From the NCBI RefSeq assembly GCF_900114355.1, contig NZ_FOSS01000004.1:398238-462237 (forward strand): a stretch of 64,000 nt of DNA, written 5' to 3'. Shown in pieces: positions 45,959 through 54,796 of this stretch. The notes under the pieces are model-generated. The model did not search any database and was not told the origin of the DNA. It worked only from the letters and a program-made list of their open reading frames with translations. Origin of the DNA: Lysobacter sp. cf310. GTDB taxonomy: Bacteria > Pseudomonadota > Gammaproteobacteria > Xanthomonadales > Xanthomonadaceae. A program made the translations under genes and the position numbers. Every line of letters begins with the position of its first letter. Positions within the stretch are counted from its first letter, which is position 1.

Positions 45959-47224
45959 TCAGCCCGTCGCGGCATCGGCGCTAGCGCCGCGTGCGGCCAG
46001 CCCGCGCGCGCCACGCAGGAGCGCACGCAAGGCCGGAATGCACGGCACATACAGCGCCGCGCCGACGACCCAGGCCCAGCCGTTCCAATGCCCGGCACCG
46101 GCGACGTAGACCGCGCCGAACACCAGCGGCCCGATCACCGCGGCCAGGCTGGCGAGGCTGGCCAGCACGCCCTGCAACGCGCCCTGGCGCGCTTCGTCGG
46201 TGCGCGCGCTGGACATCGCCAGCAAGGCCGGCCCGCCGATGCCGCCGCCCGCGGCCAGCAGCAGGCCGGGCGCCACCGTCCAGCCGCTGCGCGCGAATGC
46301 GAAGGTCAGATAACCCAGCACGTCGCTGACCACGCCGCCGACCAGGCTGCGGGCGGGGCCATAGCGTTCGCTGATGCGGCCGGTCGCCAGCGCCTGGAAC
46401 AGCGCGTGCATCACGCCGAACGCGGCCAGCGACAAACCGACCGCGGTCGGGTTCCAACCGAAGCGGTCGTGGCCGTAGATCGCCCACAGCGTGCCCGGCA
46501 CCTGCCCGGCCAGCTGCATGGCCAGGTACAGCCACAGCAGCGGCGCCAGGTCCGGCAGCCGGCCCAGTTCGCGCAAGGAATGCCAGGGCACCAGATCGCG
46601 CAGCGCCGGCGCGCGGCCGCGTTCGCGCGCCGGCTCGGGCAGCGCCAGCCAGGCCAGGCCGAAGTTCAGCGCCGCCAACGCGGCCGCGGCCGCGAACGGC
46701 GCGCGCAGCCAGATCGCGCCGAGCAGGCCGCCGATCACCGGCCCGGCCACCAGGCCCAGGCCGAAACTCGCGCCCATCCAGCCGTAGCGGCGGGCGCGCT
46801 GGGACTCGTCGGAGATGTCGGCGATGTAGGCGCCGGCGACCGAGCCGCTGGCGCCGCTGAGGCCGGACATGGCGCGGCCCAGGTACAGCAGCGACAGCCA
46901 GGGCGCGCAGGCCATCAGCAAATAGTCCAAGGCGCTGCCCAGCAGCGAGAACAGCAGCACCGGGCGGCGGCCATAGCGGTCGCTGAGCGCGCCCAGCGCC
47001 GGCGCGCACACGAATTGCATCAGCGCGTACAGCGCGGTCAGGGCGCCGGCGTGCAGGGCCAGATTGCGCTGCAGGCCGAAGGAATCGAGCAGCTGCGGCA
47101 GGACCGGCGCGATCAGGCCCAGGCCGATCGCGTCCAGCGCGACCGTGGCCAGGATCAGGGCCAGGGCGTAGCGGGTAGGGGACCGGGTCGGCGGCGCGGT
47201 CCGGGTGGGGGATGGGGTGCTCAC
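45959..47224 (-). CDS. TetA-like MFS drug/H+ antiporter
   Basis: A 421-residue inner-membrane transporter with about 12 membrane segments. Motif A between TM2 and TM3 is GALSDRYGRRPVLLFS, and the N-terminus has LDAIGLGLIAPVLPQLL (the D-x-I-G-x-G-x-I-x-P-x-L-P signature of TetA). TM4/5 carries GASGSVAGAYIADIS as in TetA classes A-G. GTG start at 47224. Its Shine-Dalgarno AGGGA overlaps the first tet operator. It is divergent from the TetR-like gene. Export of tetracycline or a related compound is likely by family; the true substrate is uncertain (see finding). Confidence 0.88.
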   Translation of the reverse strand: MSTPSPTRTAPPTRSPTRYALALILATVALDAIGLGLIAPVLPQLLDSFGLQRNLALHAGALTALYALMQFVCAPALGALSDRYGRRPVLLFSLLGSALDYLLMACAPWLSLLYLGRAMSGLSGASGSVAGAYIADISDESQRARRYGWMGASFGLGLVAGPVIGGLLGAIWLRAPFAAAAALAALNFGLAWLALPEPARERGRAPALRDLVPWHSLRELGRLPDLAPLLWLYLAMQLAGQVPGTLWAIYGHDRFGWNPTAVGLSLAAFGVMHALFQALATGRISERYGPARSLVGGVVSDVLGYLTFAFARSGWTVAPGLLLAAGGGIGGPALLAMSSARTDEARQGALQGVLASLASLAAVIGPLVFGAVYVAGAGHWNGWAWVVGAALYVPCIPALRALLRGARGLAARGASADAATG

Positions 47225-47230
47225 GGCATT

Positions 47231-47277
47231 TCCCTATCAGTGATAGACGGTGCGCATGCTAATCTATCGCCGATAGA
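47231..47277. promoter_or_regulatory. tetO-type operator pair between tetA- and tetR-like genes
   Basis: Operator 1 at 47231-47247 reads TCCCTATCAGTGATAGA, identical over 17 bases to the classical Tn10 tetO2. Operator 2 at 47263-47277 reads TCTATCGCCGATAGA, a perfect 7+1+7 palindrome that differs at the inner half-site bases. The centres (47240 and 47270) are 30 bases apart, as in Tn10. -10-like hexamers for both directions (TAATCT plus strand at 47260; TAGCAT minus strand) lie between and within the sites. Confidence 0.88.
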
Positions 47278-47305
47278 GGAACAAGGCCCCGACGGCCGGA
47301 GCGCG

Positions 47306-47929
47306 ATGAAACTGCAACGGGACAAGGTGGTGGCGGCTGCCCTGAAGCTGCTGGACGAGGTCGGCATGGACGGCCTGACCACGCGCCGCCTGGCCGAGGC
47401 GCTGGGCGTGCAGCAGCCCAGCCTGTACTGGCATTTCAAGAACAAGCGCGAACTGCTCGATGCCCTGGCCGACGCGATGCTGGCCGAGCAGCGCCCGGTG
47501 GATCGCGCCGCCTACGCCGACTGGCGCGATTGGATGACCGCCCAGGCGCACGAGTTCCGGCGCTGCCTGCGCGCGCACCGCGACGGCGCGCGCGTGCACA
47601 TCGGCACGCGCCCGCAGGCCGGCGAGTTCGGTGACGGCGAGGCCGAGCTGGCCTATCTGGTCGAGGCCGGCTTCGCCCCGGCCGACGCCTTGCGCGCGAT
47701 GATTTCGCTGAGCTACTACACGATCGGCTGGCTGCTGGAAGAACAGGCCGCGACCGAAGCCGGACGCGGCCCCGGGCAGGCGCCGATGGCGCCGGATCCG
47801 CAGCGCTATCCGTTGCTCGCGCAGGCGCAGACGGTGTTGAGCCAGAACGACACCGAGGCCGACTACGACTACGGCCTGCGTGCGCTGATCGCGGGGTTCG
47901 AGGCGTTGATGGTGCGGCCGCAGGCGTAA
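47306..47929 (+). CDS. TetR-like tetracycline-type repressor
   Basis: A 207-residue homologue of Tn10 TetR with the TetR_C_1 core. The DNA-binding part is close to TetR(B): GLTTRRLAEALGVQQPSLYW then HFKNKREL. In the effector pocket RDGARVHIGTRP keeps His (here 98, TetR His100), Thr101 and Arg102 (Arg104), Phe84 (Phe86) and Glu145 (Glu147). Positions equivalent to His64, Asn82 and Gln116 are Arg, Gln and Glu. So operator binding should be conserved while ligand contacts are altered. The ATG at 47306 matches the family N-terminus. Confidence 0.9.
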   Translation: MKLQRDKVVAAALKLLDEVGMDGLTTRRLAEALGVQQPSLYWHFKNKRELLDALADAMLAEQRPVDRAAYADWRDWMTAQAHEFRRCLRAHRDGARVHIGTRPQAGEFGDGEAELAYLVEAGFAPADALRAMISLSYYTIGWLLEEQAATEAGRGPGQAPMAPDPQRYPLLAQAQTVLSQNDTEADYDYGLRALIAGFEALMVRPQA

Positions 47930-47960
47930 GCGCTCACCGCGTCGCATCGCCAAGCGCCAC

Positions 47961-48044
47961 GCAGGATGCGGTGAGCCCAAGGCGAACCGCATCGTCGCGC
48001 GACTTCGTAGCGATGCGACGGTGCGGTTACCGCCGCACCCTACG
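47961..48044. repeat. palindromic intergenic element, family B (copy 5)
   Basis: The left arm GCAGGATGCGGTGAGCCCAA then GGCGAACCGCATCGTCG is answered by GACGGTGCGGTTACCGCCGC then ACCCTACG at the right. It lies between the convergent tetR-like and AAA ATPase genes. Confidence 0.7.
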
Positions 48045-48098
48045 ACACACGCTTTTCTCACGAAGCACGCGGAGCGCGCCCGCCTCGGGCCCCGCTTC

Positions 48099-48139
48099 GC
48101 AGGATGCGGTGGGCCCTAGGCGAACCGCATCGTCGCGGC
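48099..48139. repeat. palindromic intergenic element, family B (copy 6)
   Basis: GCAGGATGCGGTGGGCCCTA then GGCGAACCGCATCGTCGCGG, a single arm 55 bases after copy 5 in the same gap. Confidence 0.7.
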
Positions 48140-48164
48140 GCCATAGGCACCCACGACCCACCGA

Positions 48165-49655
48165 TCAATCCGCCGGCACCGTCCGCGAGCGCGCCCACTC
48201 GCGCAGGCCTTCGACCTGCTCGGCCATCATCACCGACAAGGGACGGGTCTGCTTGAGCTCGGCGCGCAGCTGGAAATCCGCCATCGGCGCACCGGCCGCA
48301 TGCGCGGCGTACAGCGCCGCGACGATGGCCTGCTCGATCTCGGCGCCGGAGAAGCCGTCGCTGGCCGCGGCCAAGGCGGGCAGATCGAAACTGTCCGGCT
48401 CCAGCGAACGCTTGCGCAGATGCAGCGCGAACAATTCGATGCGCGCCGAGGCGTCGGGCAGGTCGACGAAGAAGATCTCGTCGAAACGGCCCTTGCGCAG
48501 CAGCTCCGGCGGCAGCGCGTCGATCTGGTTGGCGGTGGCGACCAGGAACACGCGCGACTTGCGCTCGGCCATCCAGGTCAGCAGATAGCCCAGCACGCGC
48601 CGCGACACCCCGCCGTCGCCGTCGCCGCCGTCGCTGGCCAGGCCCTTCTCGATTTCGTCGATCCACAGCACGCAGGGCGCGAGTTGTTCGGCCGAGGCCA
48701 GCGCCGCGCGCAGGTTCTTCTCGGTCTCGCCGTGGAACTTGTCGTAGAGCGTGCCGAAGTCCAGCCGCACCAGCGGCACGCCGAAGCCGGCCGCGACCGC
48801 CTTGGCCAGCATGGACTTGCCGCAGCCCTGCACGCCCAGCAGCAGCACGCCCTTGGGCGGGTCCAGTCCCGGCGGCGGCTCGCCGCCGGTGAACACCGCG
48901 CGACGCTGCTCGACCCAGCGCTTGAGCCGGCGCGCGCCGGCGACATCGCTCATGCGCGCGCTGTCGTATTCGTAATGCAGGTGCCCGGAGCGGTTGAGCA
49001 ATTCGAACTTGAGCTTGGCCAGTTCCGGCAGGTCGTCGGCGGCGATCGCGCCGTCGCGGAAGATCAGATGGCGCGCGATCCGGCGCGCATCGACCGGGTC
49101 CAGGCCCTGCAGGTTGCGCACGATCTGCTTGACCACCTCGGCATCGGCCTCGACCCGGCGCCCGCCGTGCTCGCGCATGTAGTTCTCGGCTTCCTCGCGC
49201 ACCAGCTTGAGCAGGGCGTTGGCGTCGGGCAGGCGCGGGGTGTAGCGCACCGCCAGCGAGTCCAGGTCCGGCGGCAGTTCGACTTTGTGCCCGATCAGCA
49301 CCAGCACGTGCGGCTGGCAGCCGCGCCGCTGCACGATCTCGCGCAGCTGGCGCTGGGTGCTGGCGTAGCCCAGATAGGGATGGGCGTCGAACAGCAGGTA
49401 GATGCCGCGCTGGTCGGCGTCGCGGATCGCCTGCAGGGTCGCCGAGATGTCGGGCGCGACCCGGGTCTCCTCGTCGTCGCGATCGAAATCGACGCGGCGC
49501 AGGCCCTCGGTGATCGACCAGCGGTACAGCGCGCGCCACACCTGCATCAGCGCCTGCCGGAACAGTTCGACCACGCGGCTTTCGTCGCGGGTCTCGATCA
49601 CGATCAGGGAGGTATTGGCGCGGATCAGCGCGGTCAGGTCTTGCAGGTCGGTCAT
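48165..49655 (-). CDS. Ycf46-like AAA+ ATPase
   Basis: A 496-residue cytosolic ATPase. The N-terminal ~230 residues form the Ycf46-type helper domain (ETRDESRVVELF, LLFDAHPYL). The AAA module follows, with Walker A GVQGCGKS (274-281), Walker B WIDEIEKG (Asp333-Glu334), a sensor 1 ATANQ and the arginine-finger/second-region block RKGRFDEIFFVDLPD. Related cyanobacterial Ycf46 proteins affect photosynthesis and CO2 use, but in heterotrophs the role is unknown. Single-gene unit; the ATG at 49655 starts MTDLQDL with GGGA upstream. Not linked to any peptidase here. Confidence 0.86.
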   Translation of the reverse strand: MTDLQDLTALIRANTSLIVIETRDESRVVELFRQALMQVWRALYRWSITEGLRRVDFDRDDEETRVAPDISATLQAIRDADQRGIYLLFDAHPYLGYASTQRQLREIVQRRGCQPHVLVLIGHKVELPPDLDSLAVRYTPRLPDANALLKLVREEAENYMREHGGRRVEADAEVVKQIVRNLQGLDPVDARRIARHLIFRDGAIAADDLPELAKLKFELLNRSGHLHYEYDSARMSDVAGARRLKRWVEQRRAVFTGGEPPPGLDPPKGVLLLGVQGCGKSMLAKAVAAGFGVPLVRLDFGTLYDKFHGETEKNLRAALASAEQLAPCVLWIDEIEKGLASDGGDGDGGVSRRVLGYLLTWMAERKSRVFLVATANQIDALPPELLRKGRFDEIFFVDLPDASARIELFALHLRKRSLEPDSFDLPALAAASDGFSGAEIEQAIVAALYAAHAAGAPMADFQLRAELKQTRPLSVMMAEQVEGLREWARSRTVPAD

Positions 49656-49780
49656 GGAGGGATCTTCGAGGTCGCCGCCATGATATCGGCCCGGAGCGCG
49701 CGCCGCAGAGCGCTTGAGCGCGCGGGCCGCAACCGCGACCATGGCCCATCGCGCCCTGCGGCGCGCCGACCGCGAACGCG

Positions 49781-50689
49781 ATGGCCTTCGACGCCTTTGC
49801 CCTGGTGCTGGCGATGCTGGCGCTGGGCTATCTGTTCCAGCGCCTGCGCGCGCTGCCGGACAACGCCGCCCAGACCTTGAACCTGGTGGTGCTGTACGTC
49901 TGCCTGCCGGCCGCGGTGCTGCGCTACGCGCCGCGCCTGCACCTGGAGCCGGCCCTGCTGGGTGTGGCCGCCGTGCCCTGGCTGCTGCTGGGGGCGACGG
50001 TGATCCTGGTCGGCGCGCTGTCGCGCTGGCTCAAGTTCCGCCGCGACGAGCACGCGGTGCTGCTGCTGACCGTGGCGCTGGGCAACACCAGCTTCCTCGG
50101 CTATCCGCTCACCCGCGCTCTGATCGGCGAGCACGCGCTGCCCTACGCGGTGGTCTACGACCAGTTCGGCGCCTTCCTGATCCTGTCCACCTTCGGCCTG
50201 TGGGTGCTCGCGCGCTACGGCGGCGACACCGCGCCGAACGCGCGCGACATGCTGCGCCGGGTGCTGCGCTTCCCGCCGCTGTGGGCCCTGCTGATCGGCT
50301 TCACGGTGATGCCGGCGCAGCCGCCGAGCTGGATCGCCGGCGGCCTGCAACGTCTGTCCGACGCCTTGCTGCCGCTGGCGATGCTCACCATCGGCCTGTC
50401 GGTGAAGCTGGCCCTGCCGCGCGACGAACTCAAGCCGCTGCTGTCGGGCCTGGCCTTGAAGCTGGCGGTGATGCCGGCGCTGGCCTGCGTGCTGGTGCCG
50501 TGGCTGGGCCTGCACGGCGAGATGGCGCGCGCGACGGTGTTGGAATCGGCGATGCCGCCGATGGTCACCGCGGGCGCCTTGGCGATCGCGCATCAACTGG
50601 CGCCGCGCCTGGCCGCGGCCATGGTCGGCTACGGCCTGCTGTTGTCGCTGGCGACCCTGCCGCTGTGGGCGCGGGTGGCGCTGGGTTGA
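49781..50689 (+). CDS. AEC-family permease
   Basis: A 302-residue inner-membrane protein with about 10 hydrophobic segments of the auxin efflux carrier / malonate transporter family (Mem_trans). The conserved blocks LGNTSFLGYPLTRAL and ATVLESAMPPMVTAGALA are present, including the proline of the discontinuous helix. The substrate is probably a carboxylate or amino acid; it cannot be told from sequence. It is divergent from the AAA ATPase gene. Confidence 0.87.
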   Translation: MAFDAFALVLAMLALGYLFQRLRALPDNAAQTLNLVVLYVCLPAAVLRYAPRLHLEPALLGVAAVPWLLLGATVILVGALSRWLKFRRDEHAVLLLTVALGNTSFLGYPLTRALIGEHALPYAVVYDQFGAFLILSTFGLWVLARYGGDTAPNARDMLRRVLRFPPLWALLIGFTVMPAQPPSWIAGGLQRLSDALLPLAMLTIGLSVKLALPRDELKPLLSGLALKLAVMPALACVLVPWLGLHGEMARATVLESAMPPMVTAGALAIAHQLAPRLAAAMVGYGLLLSLATLPLWARVALG

Positions 50690-50693
50690 CGCG

Positions 50694-50724
50694 AAAAAAG
50701 CGGCGCCGGATCGCTCCGGCGCCG
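50694..50724 (-). terminator. intrinsic terminator of the S8 protease gene
   Basis: On the minus strand the 10-bp stem CGGCGCCGGA/TCCGGCGCCG (50701-50724, 4-base loop) is followed by CTTTTTTCGC. It lies between the convergent permease and protease genes; T residues occur only on the minus-strand side. Confidence 0.88.
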
Positions 50725-50762
50725 CCGACCTGCCCGCGCACGGGCCGCGGGCGTGGTCTGGC

Positions 50763-53198
50763 TCAGTTCACGGTCGAGCAGGTCGCGCTGTTGGCGCTGC
50801 GCAGCTGGTCGTAGCTCAGCTGGCCCGCCGGCAGCGGCGAGGCCTGCGCCGGTAGCAGGCTGCGGTACGCCGGTGCGTACAGCGCCGACAGGAAGCAGGC
50901 CTGCGACTGGGCGTGGAACTTCAAGCGCCCGTTGCCGAAACTGCTGTCGAAGCCCACCGCGCCCAGATCGTTGCCCTGAGTGCCGGCCACCTGCACCAGC
51001 GAGTCGTAGGTCGCATCGGCCAGCAGGCTGCGGCGCTGGCTCAACAAGGCCGCACGATCGGCCTTCTGCTGCGCCGTGGCGTTGGCCGGCAGCGCCGCCG
51101 GCTCGGTGGCGTGGCTGAGCTGGCGCTGGTGCTGCAGACCCAGCGCCGCCAACGCGGCGATGTGCGGAGCGGCGGCGGAGGTGCCGTTGAACGCGTTGTC
51201 GCCGTAGGACACCGTGTCGACATTGGCGAAGCTGCCCAGGTCCGGCTTGGCGTTGCCCGCCGCCTGACCGGCCGGGCGCGCGCCGCCCGCGGCCAGCACC
51301 GGCCCGCGCGAGCTGTACGCTTCCAACGCCGAATCGGCCGCGTTCAATGCCGCCACCGTGATTACGCTGGCCGAGTCGGCCGGATGCAGGATCGAGCGCT
51401 CGTTCTGGGCGTATTGCAGCGGCAGCTTGCCGGTGGTGATGCGCAGGAAGTTGGCCGCGCCGGCGCTCTTGCGCACCACGCGCAACGCGAACATGCCGCC
51501 GCCGGAGATGGCCGCGCCGCCCAGGCTCAGGCCGCGGTAGGCGTCGACGCAGCGCGCGGTGGCCATGTTCGAGGACGGCACGAAGCTGAAGCCTTCCAGC
51601 GGCTCCTGTCCGGCACCGCCGTTTTGCGATTGATCGGATTGCGTGGCCGCGACCCAGCCGGCCGGCGTGACGATGTTGCCCCAGCGGCCGGTGACCGGAT
51701 CGCGCCCGAAGGTCTGGGTCTGGTCGCGCCAGCGCACCAGTTCCAGACGGTAATCGGTATCGACGAGGTTGCCGTTGGACACCCAGTCGTTCCAGCTCAG
51801 GTAGGCGGTGATGGGCAACTGGTTGGCGACGGCCGCGCCGGCCGCGGTGAAGAGCGGGTAGCACTGAGCGAAGGCGGCGCCCTGGCCGACATTGATCGAG
51901 AGGATGTTGGTGTCCTGGACGCCCGCGGTGGCGGTGTCGAAGTCCTGCGCCACGTTGGCGATGGCGGCGCCGCCGCTGTCGCCGTCCCAATGCGCCTGGG
52001 CGTGGTTGCCGGCGGCGTTGATCACGATCACGCCGTTGCGGCTGGCCGCGTCGATCGCGTCGTACAGGCCCTTGTAGACGCCCGAGGTGGCGGTGCCGTC
52101 GCCCGGGGCGCCGGCGATGCCGCCCTGCGAGGCGGTGATGACCTGGGCGCGCGGTTCGCCTTGCGGCTGGTTCTGCGCGTTGAGATTGGCGGCATCCTGG
52201 ATGCCCCTGACCCAGTCGGCGTTGGCGCCGGCGTCGTAGACCCGGAACTTGGCCTTGGGGGCGATGTCGTAGACGATCTCGGTGACCGCGTTGCCGTGTT
52301 TCGCGCCGCCCGCGCCGAACGCCTTGCCGGTGGGCGGGGTCATCACCAGGTTGTCCGGCTCGGCGGCGGTGTTGCTGGGCCACTCGCCCGCATTCTGCAG
52401 CGCCGCGACTTCGCCGGCGGTGTTGCCGAACTGGTCCATGATCGCGATGGTCAGGCCTTCGCCCTGCAGGTTCTTGCGCAGCGCTTGCGGCAGCTCGGCG
52501 GCATTGCCGAGCGCGCGCAGCTGGTCGATGCCGCTGGCGGTGGCGCCGTCGGAGAACGCGACCGTGTCGGCCATGTGCATCAGGTCCACGCCCGCGACGG
52601 CGTCCTGGCCGGCCACCCATTCCAGTTGCGCCAGCGGCACCAGCGCTTCCAGCACCGGCGAGCCGGGGATGTCCTGGGCCTGGATGCCGCCGGCGCGCAG
52701 CACGGCAAGCAGTGCGCCCGAGGCCTGGGCCAGCAGGTGCGGGTTCTGGATGGCGGCGTAGTCCAGCGCCAGGTCGACGTTGACTTTGACCTTCTCGCCT
52801 TCGCGCCAACGCAGCGGGATGCCGGCGCGGTCCAGCGCGGCGATCTGCGCGCGCACCGACGCGACGGTCGTGGCCTGCGCGGAGGGCGTGCCCTGTGCGG
52901 CGGCCGCGAGCGCCTGCGCGCGCAGCTCCGGAGGCAGCGTCTGCACGGCCTCCAGCAACTGGCCGGCGCCCAGCTTGGCCTGCGCGGGCGAGCGCGGCGT
53001 CGGCGCGGTGTAAGCCACGCGCAGCGAGGCCGGGGGCGCGGCGATGCCGCTGGCATAGGTGCCGGTGCCGGCGTTGCCGTTCGTCTGCGATGCGGTGTCG
53101 TGGTTCGGAGTCGCATCGCGTTGCGTCCACAGCAGCACGGCGGCGCAGGCCGCCGTCAATCCGATCGCTGCGTTCTTCTTCAAAGTCGCCTTCTTCAT
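50763..53198 (-). CDS. S8 family subtilisin-like serine protease, exported
   Basis: An 811-residue protease. The signal region MKKATLKKNAAIGLTAACAA is followed by a ~220-residue propeptide-like part. The catalytic domain has Asp255 in LTIAIMDQFGN, His301 in AKHGNAVTEIVYDIAP, Asn in INAAGNHAQ, and Ser674 in GTSAAAPHIAAL. The usual D-T/S-G is DQF and HGT is HGN, so it is a divergent subtilase, as seen in other large Lysobacter/Xanthomonad proteases. It is probably secreted and self-processed. The ATG at 53198 precedes the signal peptide. Its promoter region is AT-rich. Confidence 0.88.
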   Translation of the reverse strand: MKKATLKKNAAIGLTAACAAVLLWTQRDATPNHDTASQTNGNAGTGTYASGIAAPPASLRVAYTAPTPRSPAQAKLGAGQLLEAVQTLPPELRAQALAAAAQGTPSAQATTVASVRAQIAALDRAGIPLRWREGEKVKVNVDLALDYAAIQNPHLLAQASGALLAVLRAGGIQAQDIPGSPVLEALVPLAQLEWVAGQDAVAGVDLMHMADTVAFSDGATASGIDQLRALGNAAELPQALRKNLQGEGLTIAIMDQFGNTAGEVAALQNAGEWPSNTAAEPDNLVMTPPTGKAFGAGGAKHGNAVTEIVYDIAPKAKFRVYDAGANADWVRGIQDAANLNAQNQPQGEPRAQVITASQGGIAGAPGDGTATSGVYKGLYDAIDAASRNGVIVINAAGNHAQAHWDGDSGGAAIANVAQDFDTATAGVQDTNILSINVGQGAAFAQCYPLFTAAGAAVANQLPITAYLSWNDWVSNGNLVDTDYRLELVRWRDQTQTFGRDPVTGRWGNIVTPAGWVAATQSDQSQNGGAGQEPLEGFSFVPSSNMATARCVDAYRGLSLGGAAISGGGMFALRVVRKSAGAANFLRITTGKLPLQYAQNERSILHPADSASVITVAALNAADSALEAYSSRGPVLAAGGARPAGQAAGNAKPDLGSFANVDTVSYGDNAFNGTSAAAPHIAALAALGLQHQRQLSHATEPAALPANATAQQKADRAALLSQRRSLLADATYDSLVQVAGTQGNDLGAVGFDSSFGNGRLKFHAQSQACFLSALYAPAYRSLLPAQASPLPAGQLSYDQLRSANSATCSTVN

Positions 53199-53344
53199 TC
53201 GAGGTGTTCCTGATGACGGGCCGTAGGGGATCGCTGCGCCGCACGTTCGTGCGCACATAGGGAGACGGCGGATGGGCGTGGGCGATCGTTCGTGCCGAGC
53301 GCGACGCTCTTCGTCGCGATCGAAGGGCGGCGCTGTCGCTCGGC

Positions 53345-53467
53345 ACACTTTGTGTAACGCGGGGAGGTCGGCCACCCCTACCCGAAAATTTCTCTACTGG
53401 AAAATTTTTTGCTGGGATGTCACGTCGCGTTCGTCGTTAGTGCGGCCAATACACACAAAATTTGTGT
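53345..53467. promoter_or_regulatory. AT-rich divergent promoter region with repeated sequence motifs
   Basis: In the 443-base gap between the divergent S8 protease gene and the anchored-protein gene lie ACACtttGTGT (53345-53355), GAAAATTT repeated at 53384-53391 and 53400-53407, and the palindrome ACACAAAATTTGTGT (53453-53467). The stretch stands out against a GC-rich background and is a plausible regulator or nucleoid-protein site. No gene was found in the gap. Confidence 0.5.
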
Positions 53468-53641
53468 AGAAGGTGCGCCACGGAAAGGGCATCGACGAGC
53501 GCTCGCGCACGCCGCGATGGGCGCCACCGGTTCAGCGCAGCGCACGCTGGCGGGCGGGGTTGGCGTCTTGGCCGTGTGCGCCGGCTGTGCTCTGCTGCGT
53601 ATCGCGGTGGACGCAATCAGCGGCATACAGGGACGAGGTCG

Positions 53642-54796
53642 ATGAAGGGACGAAGGGCTTGGATGGGGATCGCGCTGCTGGCGGGCTGGGCGATCCTGGC
53701 CGTCGTCGGCCTGCGCCTGCTCTCGTCGCCGCCCGCGCAAGCGCGCGGCGCGGGTGTCGCGGTCCAGAACTCGGCCGCGCCGGAATCGCCGCCCGCGACG
53801 GCGGCCGAGTGCGATCCCGGGGTCTGGATCGACCAGTACCGGGAGGCCGGCGAGGCCTACGCGCGCGGCCTGCTGACCCAGCCCGACGCGCGCGCCCGCC
53901 TGATCGCGGCCAGCCTGCTCGGTCACTACGCGGACGACACGGATGCCCGCATCCAGGCCGCCGCCGCTTACGCCGACGCCGTGCGCTACGGCGCCGACGA
54001 CCCGCTGGTGCGTTGGGTCGAAGCGCTGCGCTGTCTGGCCGCGTCCGCGGACTGCGACCCCGATGCGGCCTTGCGGCGCCTGCAACAACTCGAGCCCGAC
54101 AACGCCGCGGTCTGGTTGCTGGGTTTGCAGGCGCGCAATCGCGACGAGGCGGCCGCGGACGCCGTGCTGCAGCGTGCGGCCAGCGCGCGCCGTTATCGAT
54201 TGTTCGATTCCGAGTACGCGCAGGAGACGACCCAACTCCTGCGGCGCGTGCCCGGCCCGGCGATCGGCGCCTGCGCCGCCGCGCGCATGCGGCCCGAGAC
54301 CGGCTACGCCGGCACCCAGGCCGGCGCGGTCGGATTTCTGGCGCAGGACTTCGTGAGCGCTCTGCCGACGCCCGTATTCACCCAGTTGTCCGCACTGTGC
54401 GCGCAGCCTCCGCCGCGACGCCGCCAGGCCTGCATCGATGTGCTGAGTCGGATGGCGACCGACGCCGACGACCTCGCCAGCCGCGGTCTGGCCACGGCGC
54501 TACTGGTGGGCTCGATCCCCGACGATTCCGATGCGCTCTGGCGCGAACGCCTGCGTCGCGATCGCTGGCTGGCCTTGCGCCTGTCCGAGTCCGCCGATCG
54601 TTTGCGCGCGGAGCAGCCCCTGCGTCTGTTGCTGGAGGGCGAGATCCCCGGATTCGAATCCTGGCTGGCCGAAACCGGCCAAGCCGACGCTCCGCCGCCG
54701 GACTGGCTGCCGTCCGATCCGGGCAGTCGCGCCTTGATCCTCACCGGCCGACCGGATTCCAGCGCCGCGGAGGAGTACCGCTTGGCGCCGCGTTAG
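53642..54796 (+). CDS. membrane-anchored protein of unknown function
   Basis: A 384-residue protein with one N-terminal hydrophobic segment (WMGIALLAGWAILAVVGLRLL), then a long alpha-helical periplasmic-looking part. Helical pairs such as DARARLIAASLLGHYADDTDARIQAAAAYADAV suggest a TPR/Sel1-like solenoid, and six or so cysteines are scattered (CDPGVW, CDPDAALRRL, CAAARM, CAQPPPRRRQAC). I do not recognise the family. The ATG at 53642 starts directly before the membrane segment. Divergent from the protease gene; a link to protease secretion is possible but unsupported. Confidence 0.65.
   Translation: MKGRRAWMGIALLAGWAILAVVGLRLLSSPPAQARGAGVAVQNSAAPESPPATAAECDPGVWIDQYREAGEAYARGLLTQPDARARLIAASLLGHYADDTDARIQAAAAYADAVRYGADDPLVRWVEALRCLAASADCDPDAALRRLQQLEPDNAAVWLLGLQARNRDEAAADAVLQRAASARRYRLFDSEYAQETTQLLRRVPGPAIGACAAARMRPETGYAGTQAGAVGFLAQDFVSALPTPVFTQLSALCAQPPPRRRQACIDVLSRMATDADDLASRGLATALLVGSIPDDSDALWRERLRRDRWLALRLSESADRLRAEQPLRLLLEGEIPGFESWLAETGQADAPPPDWLPSDPGSRALILTGRPDSSAAEEYRLAPR

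Noticed and set aside
45959-47929. Recent Tn10-type transposon insertion carrying tetA/tetR
   Set aside because: There is no transposase or IS10-like end on either side, and gene composition matches the chromosome. The operators are conserved, not newly imported, as far as this window shows.
53272-53469. A 65-codon frame in the S8 protease promoter region
   Set aside because: It overlaps the palindromes and AT-rich promoter, and has no ribosome site or similarity.
54640-54670. A GATTCGAATCC block resembling a tRNA T-arm
   Set aside because: It lies inside an intact coding frame, and no acceptor, D or anticodon arms surround it.
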